Positions 36,493 to 44,470 of a stretch of DNA of 64,000 bases are shown here, one piece after another. The notes under the pieces are model-generated. The model ran no database searches. It had not been told where the DNA came from and worked only from the letters and a program-made list of their open reading frames with translations. Made by a program: the position numbers and the translations under genes. Numbering within the stretch: the stretch's first letter is position 1; every line of letters starts with the position of its first letter. The stretch covers positions 1 to 64,000 of the forward strand of contig JACPWS010000078.1 in NCBI GenBank assembly GCA_016196925.1. The letters run 5' to 3'. This DNA is from Burkholderiales bacterium. GTDB lineage: Bacteria; Pseudomonadota; Gammaproteobacteria; Burkholderiales; Burkholderiaceae_D.

Positions 36493-39114
36493 TTACTGGC
36501 TTTCCAGCAAACTCTTCAAATGCTCGGCGCGGGAAGGGTGGCGCAGTTTTTTCATGGCCTTGGCTTCGATCTGGCGTATCCGTTCGCGCGTCACTTCGAA
36601 CTGTTTGCCGACTTCTTCCAGTGTGTATTCGCTGGCGGTTTCCAGGCCGAAGCGCATGCGCAAGACCTTGGCTTCGCGCGGGCTGAGTGTATCGAGCGCT
36701 TCCTTCAATTTTTCTTGCACCGAGGCTTGCATCGCGGCCGCCATCGGCGACAGAGTCATGCTGTCCTCGATGAAGTCGCCGAGTTGCGAGTCGCCGTCGT
36801 CGCCGATAGGCACATCGAGCGATACCGGTTCTTTGGCGATCTTCAGGATTTCGCGGATTTTGCTTTCCGGCATATCCATTTTTTTGGCGATTTCCGCCGG
36901 CTCCGGCTCCACGCCGCTTGCTTGCAGCAACTGGCGCTTGACGCGGTTCATCTTGTTGATGGTTTCTATCATATGCACCGGCACCCGTATCGTGCGGGCC
37001 TGATCGGCGATCGCGCGCGCGATCGCCTGCCTGATCCACCAGGTGGCATAGGTAGAGAATTTATAGCCGCGCCGGTATTCGAATTTATCGACCGCTTTCA
37101 GCAAGCCGATATTGCCTTCCTGGATCAGGTCGAGGAATTGCAGGCCGCGGTTGACGTATTTCTTGGCGATGGAAATCACCAGCCGCAGGTTGGCTTCGGT
37201 CATCGCGCGTTTGGCTTCGGCCGAGCGTTTCTCGCCGGCCACCATTTGCTTGTTGACGTCGCGCAGGTCGGCCAGAGGCAGGGCGACTTGCTGTTCCAGA
37301 GCGATCAGTTTTTGCTGATATTCGCGCGCCGCATGGATATTGCGCTTCAATAGCACGGCATACGCCTGGGCGCTGTCCGCTTCGGCTTCCAGCCAGGCGG
37401 CGTTGGTCGCATTGGCGCGGAAATGTTCGACAAAATACGCACGCGGCATGCCGCATTTATTGACTAGCAATTCCAGCATCTGCTTCTCGATCTGGCGCAA
37501 GTCTTTCATTTGCTTGCGCAGGCCGTCGCACAGTTTTTCCGAAATTTTTGCCGTGAAGCGTATGCCCTGCAATTCGCGCGAGATCGCTTGCTGCGCGGCG
37601 TTGTAGGCGGCCGACTGATAGCCGTCGCGCTCGCGCGCCTCGGTCATTTGCCCGAAGCGCAGCGCCACCACCGCAAACTTTTGCAACGCCGCCGCCTTCA
37701 GTTGCTGCAACTGTTCGTCGCTGATGCCGCTGGCGTTTTCCGAGACTGCAACATCGTCCTCATCGTCATCGTCGAGTTCGTCGGCGTCGTTGCCGTCGTC
37801 CGCCAGGGCGATCGCCGCAGCATCGTTGGCGTCGGCGGTGATCAGGCCGTCGACGATATCGTCCACGCGTACTTCGTCTTTGGCGATCTTGTCGGCGATA
37901 GCCAGGATTTCCTTGACCGTACCGGGGCAGGCCGAGATCGCCTGCAGCATGTCTTTCAAGCCGTCTTCTATGCGTTTGGCGATCTCGATTTCGCCGCTAC
38001 GCGTCAGCAATTCGACGCCGCCCATTTCGCGCATATACATGCGCACCGGGTCGGTGGTGCGGCCGAAATCGGAATCGACGGTGGCCAGCGCGTTGGCCGC
38101 GGCGGCTTCCGCCTCGTCGTCGCTGACGGCGGTGGTGACGTTATCGGTCAGCAGCATCATGGCCGCATCGGGCGCCTGATCGTAGATCGCGATGCCCATG
38201 TCGTTGAGCGTGCTGATGACGTTTTGTATCATCTCGGGATCGGCCACGTCTTCCGGCAGATGATCGTTGATTTCCGCGTGCGTCAGATAATTGCGGTCCT
38301 TGCCGAGGCGGATCAGCTTGGTCAGTTGCTTGCGATACTGTTCCAACTGTTCTTCGCTGATGCCTTCGCTGGCGGCCAGGACGGCGCCGCTCTTTTTCGC
38401 TTTGGCGCGGGCGGCGCGCTTCATTTCGGCCGATTCGGCCGCATTCAGCGCTTGAATTTCGTCGTTTTCAAACTGAAATTCGCTAGGCTTGCGTCCGCGC
38501 TTGGCCGGTTCCTTGATTGCCGGCAGCGCGTAGGCCGAGGTGTCCAGCGCTTTCAGGGTGACGACCGGCGCCGGTGCTGCCGGCTTGCCCTGAGCGATGC
38601 GCGCCTCGCGCTTGACGAGTGGAGTCTTGTCGACGGCCGCTTGCTGATCGGACAGCAGTAATTTCTTCGCCATTTTCGGCGCGGTCTTTCTGATGACGAC
38701 CACGCGCGACTTGGCTGTTTCCGCTTCCGGCTCCGCTGCAGGGCTGGCGACCGGGGCCGCCGGCGTCGCCTGCGCGTCGGTCGCCACTTCCGCGCCCGCC
38801 GTTTCTGCGGCGCCAGAGTCAGGCGAGGCGGCGGCTTCCGCCTCGACTTCCGGCGCGGCGCTGCCGGTCGTCAGCAAGCGGCGGCGCTTGGTCATCACCG
38901 TGACCGGTGTCGAAATCACGGCGATTTCCGGTACGGCTTCCGCCGTATCGTCCGCCACCGCGACCGCGACTGCCGGCGCCAATACCTGCACCGTGCTGAC
39001 GGCGGGCGCCGTCGCAGCGGGCCGTTTCAACTGCAGGGTTTTCTTTCCTAGGGTGAGGGTAGAACCGTTTTTTTGCGCGGGAAGAGGGCTGGAATCAGTT
39101 AAGCTGTTTTTCAT
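36493..39114 (-). CDS. rpoD: Primary sigma factor RpoD (sigma-70)
   Basis: An 873-residue housekeeping sigma factor with every canonical region. Region 1.1-like sequence is around residues 245-310, 1.2 has [16 protein letters not shown], and a non-conserved acidic insert ([16 protein letters not shown]) follows. Region 2 has [34 protein letters not shown] and [15 protein letters not shown], region 3 is [12 protein letters not shown]-like, and region 4 has [21 protein letters not shown]. The first 240 residues are an Ala/Pro/Val-rich, low-complexity extension; E. coli RpoD is 613 residues. It stands alone: no dnaG or rpsU lies upstream. Confidence 0.98.
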   Translation of the reverse strand: MKNSLTDSSPLPAQKNGSTLTLGKKTLQLKRPAATAPAVSTVQVLAPAVAVAVADDTAEAVPEIAVISTPVTVMTKRRRLLTTGSAAPEVEAEAAASPDSGAAETAGAEVATDAQATPAAPVASPAAEPEAETAKSRVVVIRKTAPKMAKKLLLSDQQAAVDKTPLVKREARIAQGKPAAPAPVVTLKALDTSAYALPAIKEPAKRGRKPSEFQFENDEIQALNAAESAEMKRAARAKAKKSGAVLAASEGISEEQLEQYRKQLTKLIRLGKDRNYLTHAEINDHLPEDVADPEMIQNVISTLNDMGIAIYDQAPDAAMMLLTDNVTTAVSDDEAEAAAANALATVDSDFGRTTDPVRMYMREMGGVELLTRSGEIEIAKRIEDGLKDMLQAISACPGTVKEILAIADKIAKDEVRVDDIVDGLITADANDAAAIALADDGNDADELDDDDEDDVAVSENASGISDEQLQQLKAAALQKFAVVALRFGQMTEARERDGYQSAAYNAAQQAISRELQGIRFTAKISEKLCDGLRKQMKDLRQIEKQMLELLVNKCGMPRAYFVEHFRANATNAAWLEAEADSAQAYAVLLKRNIHAAREYQQKLIALEQQVALPLADLRDVNKQMVAGEKRSAEAKRAMTEANLRLVISIAKKYVNRGLQFLDLIQEGNIGLLKAVDKFEYRRGYKFSTYATWWIRQAIARAIADQARTIRVPVHMIETINKMNRVKRQLLQASGVEPEPAEIAKKMDMPESKIREILKIAKEPVSLDVPIGDDGDSQLGDFIEDSMTLSPMAAAMQASVQEKLKEALDTLSPREAKVLRMRFGLETASEYTLEEVGKQFEVTRERIRQIEAKAMKKLRHPSRAEHLKSLLESQ

Positions 39115-39315
39115 GTAACGAAATCAAGTATGACAACATACGCTTGTCAATACGTATGGCAATAACAATGGTGAAAGCCTGTCAAAACGCATAGCGCCGG
39201 GCCGTATCATGGGCAGGCAGCCGCAAAACGCGCAGGTACGGATGGGTACGCGCCGGTTTGGGGTTGCCGTGTTCTCGTTGATACTTGCCTGCGGAACAAA
39301 TACGTATTCGCAGAA
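39115..39315. other. rpoD upstream region
   Basis: No gene. On the minus strand TTGACA lies about 35 bases before the rpoD start, followed by CATACT/TACTTG-like hexamers at roughly the right distance. This is a plausible but weak promoter. The stretch is otherwise unremarkable. Confidence 0.35.
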
Positions 39316-39348
39316 TAGAAAGCCCGCTGATGAAAGCGGGCCGATTTC
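39316..39348 (-). terminator. Probable terminator after the histidine kinase gene
   Basis: GCCCGCT pairs with AGCGGGC around a short loop, extended by AGAAA/TTTCT on the flanks, which gives the T-tract on the minus strand. It lies between the kinase stop and the rpoD promoter region, so it would insulate rpoD. Confidence 0.55.
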
Positions 39349-39446
39349 TGATTAAAACAGGTTCTCGAAAAAATGCGAGGTGCGAATTATCTCCGGTTTA
39401 GCGTTTCTCTACAAGTTCGGCATGTTTGCTTGCCAATTAAACTAGC

Positions 39447-40682
39447 TTAAAACGTCACGACAAAACGCCCGCCACTCTGGACTGCCTTAGCGTAGCGCAC
39501 CGTGCCGCCGTTCGCATGTATCAGTTGCCTGACCATGGCCAGGCCTATGCCGCTGCCTTTTTCCTTGGTGGTAAAAAACGGCGTAAAAATATGCGCCAGC
39601 AATTCGTCCGGCACGCCGGGGCCGTTGTCGCTGATTTCCAGTCGCAGGCGGCCGCCGCGCGCCAGGCGGGCGCTGACGCCGACTTGCGGCGCGGCCAGGT
39701 GGGCGGTGGCTTCGGCCGCATTGCTGAGCAGATTCAGCAAGGCTTGCTCGAGCTGGCCGGCGTCTGTCATCAGTTCCAGCGATTCCGGCGCTACCGAAAA
39801 CGCCGCTTTGCCGCCGCGCGCCTGCCAATCGGGGCCGACCAGGGCGGACAGGCGCGCAAACAGCGCGCTCAGCAGGGTGGCGTTAGGCGCGGGTTGCGCT
39901 TGCCGGGTCAGACTGCGGTAGCTGGCGACGAATTCGGCCAGGCTGCGCGCGCGCCGGCTGATCGCGTCCAGCGCCGTATCGAGATCGGCCCCCAGCGCGG
40001 GCGGCAGGTGCGGGCGGGCTTCCGCCAGCAAATCCTGGGCGGTGGCCGATAAGGACGCGACCGGCGTCAGCGAATTCATGATCTCGTGGGTCAGCACATG
40101 CACCAGTTGCTGCCAGGCGTGCATGGCTTCGGCTTCCAGTTCGCTTTCCACCGGCATCAGGGCCAGCAGGCGCTGGCTTTGCCCCTGTAACGTGATCTGG
40201 CTGGAAGCGAGCAGCGCGCGTTCCAGCCCGCGTTCGGTATCGAAGCCGATCAGGCTGCGCTGGCCCGGCGTTTGCGCCGCCAGCGTGCGGCATAAGGCGG
40301 CGCTGTCGCTGGCGCGTCCCGGCGCCAGCAAGCGGCGCGCATTGTTGTTCATGGGTTGCAGTTGCTGCGCTTGCTGATCCAGGCTGAACAAGGCGATAGG
40401 CGCATGTTCCAGCCGCATTTCCAGCTCCAGCATCTGTTGCATGCGGGCCTGCTGCTCGGGCGCCAGAGCGGACGGGACTTCCTGCACGGCAGCGGCCCGG
40501 CGCGGCGCCAGCGCCTGCAGGCTATGTCCCAGCACCAGAATAAAAGGCAGGCCAAGCAAGCCGCACAGACTCAGCAAACGGGCGGAAGGATAGGCTTGCC
40601 CGGCCGCCAGGCTCAGCGCCATCAGGGCCAGCACGCAGCACAGCAGCCTGAGCTTGAGCCCGCGTTCAGACGCCATGCTCAT
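39447..40682 (-). CDS. Sensor histidine kinase of an NtrC-type two-component pair
   Basis: A 411-residue kinase. Two close TM segments (LRLLCCVLALMALSLAAG and LLSLCGLLGLPFILVLG) leave almost no periplasmic loop, so it probably senses within the membrane. A PAS-like segment (LEHAPIALFSLDQQ) follows, then the H-box LVHVLTHEIMNSLTPVASL with His near 199, N-box LLNLLSNAAEA, and ISDNGPGVP and GSGIGLAMVRQLI as the ATP lid motifs. Its ATG overlaps the stop of the regulator gene (ATGA), so the pair is translationally coupled. The longer frame upstream is the shadow of that gene. It most likely phosphorylates the adjacent regulator. Confidence 0.92.
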   Translation of the reverse strand: MSMASERGLKLRLLCCVLALMALSLAAGQAYPSARLLSLCGLLGLPFILVLGHSLQALAPRRAAAVQEVPSALAPEQQARMQQMLELEMRLEHAPIALFSLDQQAQQLQPMNNNARRLLAPGRASDSAALCRTLAAQTPGQRSLIGFDTERGLERALLASSQITLQGQSQRLLALMPVESELEAEAMHAWQQLVHVLTHEIMNSLTPVASLSATAQDLLAEARPHLPPALGADLDTALDAISRRARSLAEFVASYRSLTRQAQPAPNATLLSALFARLSALVGPDWQARGGKAAFSVAPESLELMTDAGQLEQALLNLLSNAAEATAHLAAPQVGVSARLARGGRLRLEISDNGPGVPDELLAHIFTPFFTTKEKGSGIGLAMVRQLIHANGGTVRYAKAVQSGGRFVVTF

Positions 40683-42022
40683 ATGCCGTGTTTCTCCAGT
40701 TTGCGGTACAGAGCGGCGCGACTGACGCCCAGCAGCTTGGCGGCCTGGCTGATATTGCCATTGCTTTGCCCCAGCGCCGCCGCCACCGTTTCGCGCTCCA
40801 GCGCTTGCAACTGATAAGTATCCGCAGCCAACGTAACGGCCGCTGCTGAAATTGCGGCAGCGGCAGGCGTCGCCAGGCCGAAGTCTTCCGGCTGGTAGGC
40901 GTCGCTCAGGCTCAGGATCACGGCGCGTTCGCAGGCATGGCGCAGGGCGCGGATATTTCCCGGCCAGCGGTGGCTGCACAGCGCTTGCAGCGCGCCCGGC
41001 GCCAGATCGCGTGGCGGTTTTTGATATTGCTGTTGATAGTGCGCCAGATAATGCGCCAGCAAGGCCGGAATGTCCTCGCGCCGTTCGCGCAGCGGCGGCA
41101 CCCGCAGCACGATGGTGTTCAGACGGAATAAGAGATCGGGCCGGAACAGCGCGGGATCGAACAAACGCGCCTCTTCCAGATTGGTGGCGCTGATGATGCG
41201 CACGTCGATGGCTTCCGGCCGGTCGGCGCCGACTGCGGTGACTTCGCGCCGCTCCAGCACTGTCAACAACTTGGCTTGCGCACCGAGCGGCATATTGCCG
41301 ATTTCATCGAGGAACAGGCTGCCGCCGCTGGCCGCCTGGAAGCGCCCGGCGCGGTCTGTGCGGGCGTCGGTGAACGCGCCCTTGCGGTGGCCGAACAACT
41401 CGCTCTCGAAAGTCGATTCCGGCAGTGCGCCCATGTCGACCGCCAGCATTTGCCCGGCGGCGCGGCGCGAAGCCTGGTGGATCGCGCGCGCCACCAGTTC
41501 TTTGCCGACGCCGTTTTCGCCGAGGATCATCACATTCGCTTCGGTCGGCGCCACGCTGGCGATCATGGATTTCAGCGCGCGCAACGCAGGTGAAGCGCCG
41601 ATCAGGCTATCGAGGCCGTGCGCGGGCGCGGGCGAACGCTGCGCCAGCGTCTGTTGTATGGCCGCCAGCAGGCGCGCATTGTCCCAGGGCTTGGTGATGA
41701 AATCGGCGGCGCCGCGTTTCAGGGCTTGCACCGCCAGCGCGACATCGGCATACGCCGTCATGACGATGATGGCGGGCGGGCGCGCCAGGCTGCGCAATTT
41801 ATCCAGCAGCGCCAGGCCCTCGGCGCCGTCGATGCGCCCCGGCGCAAAATTCAAGTCCAGCAAGACCAGATCCGGCACCCCCTGCGCCAGCAGCGTATCC
41901 AGCTGCGTCGGCTGGCCCACGGTGCTGACGCGCGCATAACGCCGCTTCAGCAAGAGCTCGGCGGCACAGGCGACGTCGGCATCGTCTTCCAGTATCAGGA
42001 CATGGGCGGAGGATTCAGGCAT
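40679..42022 (-). CDS. NtrC-family sigma-54-dependent response regulator
   Basis: A 447-residue enhancer-binding protein. The receiver domain has LILEDDADV and phospho-acceptor Asp56 (LVLLDLNF). The AAA+ domain has Walker A GENGVGKE (168-175), the loop GAFTDA (215-220) and Walker B SLFLDEIGNM (about 235-244), followed by an R-finger region and a Fis-type HTH at about 405-447 (GNISQAAKLLGVSRAALYRKL). The sigma-54-contact loop reads GAFTDA instead of GAFTGA, a variant that I believe occurs in a subgroup next to FtsX-type ABC operons. It is divergent from such an operon, which has a perfect sigma-54 promoter, so sigma-54 activation is expected. Confidence 0.95.
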   Translation of the reverse strand: MPESSAHVLILEDDADVACAAELLLKRRYARVSTVGQPTQLDTLLAQGVPDLVLLDLNFAPGRIDGAEGLALLDKLRSLARPPAIIVMTAYADVALAVQALKRGAADFITKPWDNARLLAAIQQTLAQRSPAPAHGLDSLIGASPALRALKSMIASVAPTEANVMILGENGVGKELVARAIHQASRRAAGQMLAVDMGALPESTFESELFGHRKGAFTDARTDRAGRFQAASGGSLFLDEIGNMPLGAQAKLLTVLERREVTAVGADRPEAIDVRIISATNLEEARLFDPALFRPDLLFRLNTIVLRVPPLRERREDIPALLAHYLAHYQQQYQKPPRDLAPGALQALCSHRWPGNIRALRHACERAVILSLSDAYQPEDFGLATPAAAAISAAAVTLAADTYQLQALERETVAAALGQSNGNISQAAKLLGVSRAALYRKLEKHGI

Positions 42023-42132
42023 GGTGTTCCAGTGAGAGGGGGCGCCGGGCGCAGCGGGCAGGGCTTATCCGACCGCATTCTAGCCTGACGTGCCGCCCCG
42101 CTGGCAAGAAGTTTTTTTGTGCTCGCGCCGGG

Positions 42133-42148
42133 TGTCCGTTTCCGGACA
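42133..42148. promoter_or_regulatory. Candidate enhancer (UAS) for the NtrC-type regulator
   Basis: TGTCCG-TTTC-CGGACA is a perfect 6-bp inverted repeat about 100 bases upstream of the sigma-54 promoter and in the promoter region of the regulator itself. A second imperfect palindrome, CGCTA-N8-TAGCG, lies at 42151-42168. Distance and symmetry suit a dimeric enhancer-binding protein (inference). Confidence 0.65.
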
Positions 42149-42234
42149 GTCGCTACTGTGCGTTAGCGAACACCGCGTCGGCAGCGATGCGAGCAGCGCA
42201 CGCTAAGTCTTTGATTTTTCATGTTCAGGCAAGC

Positions 42235-42249
42235 TGGCACGGGGTTTGC
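42235..42249 (+). promoter_or_regulatory. Sigma-54 (-24/-12) promoter
   Basis: TGGCAC-N5-TTGC matches the sigma-54 consensus exactly, with GG and GC ten bases apart. It predicts a transcription start near 42261 for the HlyD-ABC operon. That start lies only two bases before the ATG at 42263, which bears on start choice. Confidence 0.88.
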
Positions 42250-42304
42250 TGTAGCCTGCTGCATGAACGCCAACAAACCCCATTTAGCCGTGACCGGCGC
42301 CGCC

Positions 42305-43546
42305 ATGGACAGCCACGTGCCGCAGCGCCACGGCAAAAAAATCGCCTACGCCTGCGCCGCGCTGCTGGCCGTGCTGCTGGCCGGCTACGGCGGTTTGCGC
42401 CTGCTGCCCAAGGGTTTGCAAGTGGCGGCCGGCGAAGTCCGCATCGCCAGCGTGGAGCGCGGCATGTTTCTCGACAATATCAGCGTGCGCGCCACGGCGG
42501 TGGCCCTGAATTCCGTGCTGCTCGATTCCATGGAAAGCGGGCGGGTGGAAGAAGTGATCGCCAGGGATGGCGCAGTCGTCAGGCAAGGCGACTTGCTGTT
42601 TCGTTTGTCGAACACCCAGCGCCATCTGGAATTGCTGCAGCGGCAGTCGGAATACGCGCAGCAAATCACCAATCTCTCCAATTTGCGCGTTTCGTATGAA
42701 GCCAGCCGCACCGATGCCGCACGCCGCTTTGCCGACCTGGAATTCAATCTGGCGCAGGCGCACAAGCTGCACGACAGAAATAGCCGCCTGCAGCAGCAAG
42801 CCTATATCTCGGCCCAGGCGCTGGAAGAATCGGCCGACAAGCTGGCGTTGCAACAGCAATTGCTGAAGGATTTACAGGCCAGCAGCGCCACCGAACTCGC
42901 GATCAAGCACGACGCCGTGACCCAGATGGAAGGCGCGCTCACCCGCCTGCAAAGCGGCCTGCGGCTGGTGACGGCGACCGTCGATGCACTGGCGGTGCGC
43001 GCGCCGGTGGCAGGGCGCCTGACCGATTTCCGCCTGCAAGTCGGCGAGATCGTGCGCCCCGATCAGCATCTGGGGCGCATCGACGACCCGCTGCATTTCA
43101 AACTGGCGGCCCAGGTCGACGAGTATTATCTGAACCGGGTCGCAGTCGGCCATCGCGCCGTGGCGCAGTTGAAAGAGCAAAGCTATGCCGCCCGGCTGAG
43201 CCGCATCTATCCGCAGATTAAGGATGGCCGTTTCGCGGTGGAACTGGAATTCGAGCAACAGCCGGAAGCGCTCAGTCCCGGCCGCTCGCTCGATGTGAAT
43301 ATCACCCTGGGCGAACCGGCCCCGGCCTTGCTGTTGCCGAACGGCGCTTACCTGAATGACAGCGGCGGCGCCTGGGTCTTGGTGCAGGGGCCGGATGCGG
43401 ATACCTACCAGCGCCGCAACATCAGGCTGGGACGGCGCAGCAATCAGCAGGCAGAAGTACTGTCCGGCCTGGCGCTGGGCGAAAAAGTCATCGTGTCCGG
43501 CTATGCGCAGTATGGCAAGGCGGAGCGGGTGCAGTTGAGGAGGTAG
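42305..43546 (+). CDS. HlyD/MacA-type periplasmic adaptor of an ABC exporter
   Basis: A membrane-fusion protein of about 413 residues. An N-terminal TM (KKIAYACAALLAVLLAGYGGLRLL) anchors it. It then has a lipoyl half (SGRVEEVIARDGAVVRQGDLL), a long helical hairpin (residues about 110-230), the second half VRAPVAGRLTDFRLQVGEIV, and a beta-barrel ending GEKVIVSGYAQYGKAERV. Such proteins connect MacB-like ABC permeases to TolC. The frame is open from 42221 with ATGs at 42221, 42263 and 42305. The first precedes the sigma-54 promoter and the second would be nearly leaderless, so 42305 is preferred, though no clear ribosome binding site is seen. First gene of a four-gene operon. Confidence 0.85.
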   Translation: MDSHVPQRHGKKIAYACAALLAVLLAGYGGLRLLPKGLQVAAGEVRIASVERGMFLDNISVRATAVALNSVLLDSMESGRVEEVIARDGAVVRQGDLLFRLSNTQRHLELLQRQSEYAQQITNLSNLRVSYEASRTDAARRFADLEFNLAQAHKLHDRNSRLQQQAYISAQALEESADKLALQQQLLKDLQASSATELAIKHDAVTQMEGALTRLQSGLRLVTATVDALAVRAPVAGRLTDFRLQVGEIVRPDQHLGRIDDPLHFKLAAQVDEYYLNRVAVGHRAVAQLKEQSYAARLSRIYPQIKDGRFAVELEFEQQPEALSPGRSLDVNITLGEPAPALLLPNGAYLNDSGGAWVLVQGPDADTYQRRNIRLGRRSNQQAEVLSGLALGEKVIVSGYAQYGKAERVQLRR

Positions 43547-43555
43547 GGTATTGCC

Positions 43556-43703
43556 GTCATTCCTGCGCAGGCAGGAATCCAGCGGCGTTCGTAAAACACG
43601 AGTAAAGCATCGTTGCGTTCCGAACGTTGATTGAAATGCCGGCGAAGAGTTACAAAGCGGTATGCAAGGGAAGTCACTGGATTCCTGCCTGCGCAGGAAT
43701 GAC
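43556..43703. repeat. Inverted pair of 27-bp GTCATTCCTGCG-type repeats
   Basis: GTCATTCCTGCGCAGGCAGG plus AATCCAG at 43556-43582 is exactly inverted at 43677-43703, with about 94 bases between. It lies inside the ABC operon between the adaptor and ATPase genes and could form a long stem-loop that uncouples them. Same broad repeat class as 30521-30593. Confidence 0.8.
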
Positions 43704-43761
43704 AAAAGCTAGGGAATAATAAATTGTACAGTTGAACGCGCTAACACCAACAAGGAAAATC

Positions 43762-44442
43762 ATGATCAAACTAAACAAACTCAGCAAGATCCATCTGGCC
43801 GGCGAAGTCCAGACCACGGCCCTGAACCAGATCGACCTGGAAATCGACGCCGGCGAATATGTCGCCATTACCGGGCCTTCCGGCTGCGGCAAATCGACCC
43901 TGCTCAGCATGCTCGGTTTGCTGGATAGTCCCAGTTCCGGCGACTACTGGTTCGAAGGCCAGAACATCGCCGGCTGGAGCGAGAGCCAGCTGAACCAGCT
44001 GCGCCGCGGCCGCATCGGTTTTATTTTCCAGAGCTTCAATCTGATAGAAGAGTTGAGCGTGTTTGAAAACGTCGAACTGGCGCTGGAATATACCGACGTG
44101 CCGGTCAGGGAGCGCAAACAAAAAGTCAACGCCTTGCTGGAAAAACTCGGCGTCGCCCATCGCAGCAAACACCGCCCTTCGCAATTGTCCGGCGGGCAGC
44201 AGCAGCGGGTCGCCATCGCGCGCGCGCTGGTGGCCGGCCCCGCCATCCTGTTGGCCGATGAACCGACCGGCAACCTGGACACCGCACACGGCGACGAAGT
44301 CATGCGCATCCTGCGCAGCATCAATGCCGAAGGCACCACCGTGGTGATGGTCACCCATTCGCCTTCGCATGCGGCGCAAGCCTCGCGCACCCTGCATCTG
44401 CTGGACGGCAAGATCATGGTCGATGCTTTGCAGGCGGCTTGA
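43762..44442 (+). CDS. ABC transporter ATP-binding protein (MacB/LolD type)
   Basis: A 226-residue ATPase with Walker A GPSGCGKST, Q-loop FIFQSFNLIEELSV, signature LSGGQQQRVAIARAL, Walker B ILLADEPTGNLD and switch His in VTHSPSHA. The 'DEPTGNLD' and FNLI motifs place it in the MacB/LolD/FtsE branch that works with FtsX-like permeases by mechanotransmission. ATG at 43762 has AAGGAAAA upstream. It precedes the two permease genes. Confidence 0.95.
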   Translation: MIKLNKLSKIHLAGEVQTTALNQIDLEIDAGEYVAITGPSGCGKSTLLSMLGLLDSPSSGDYWFEGQNIAGWSESQLNQLRRGRIGFIFQSFNLIEELSVFENVELALEYTDVPVRERKQKVNALLEKLGVAHRSKHRPSQLSGGQQQRVAIARALVAGPAILLADEPTGNLDTAHGDEVMRILRSINAEGTTVVMVTHSPSHAAQASRTLHLLDGKIMVDALQAA

Positions 44443-44470
44443 ACACCTAAGCGAACGCACACTCAGACAC

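Noticed and set aside
40683-40979. N-terminal extension of the coupled histidine kinase
   Set aside because: The kinase frame stays open into the regulator gene, but the added 99 residues are an Arg/Gly/Pro-rich shadow. The ATGA overlap at 40679-40682 gives the natural start.
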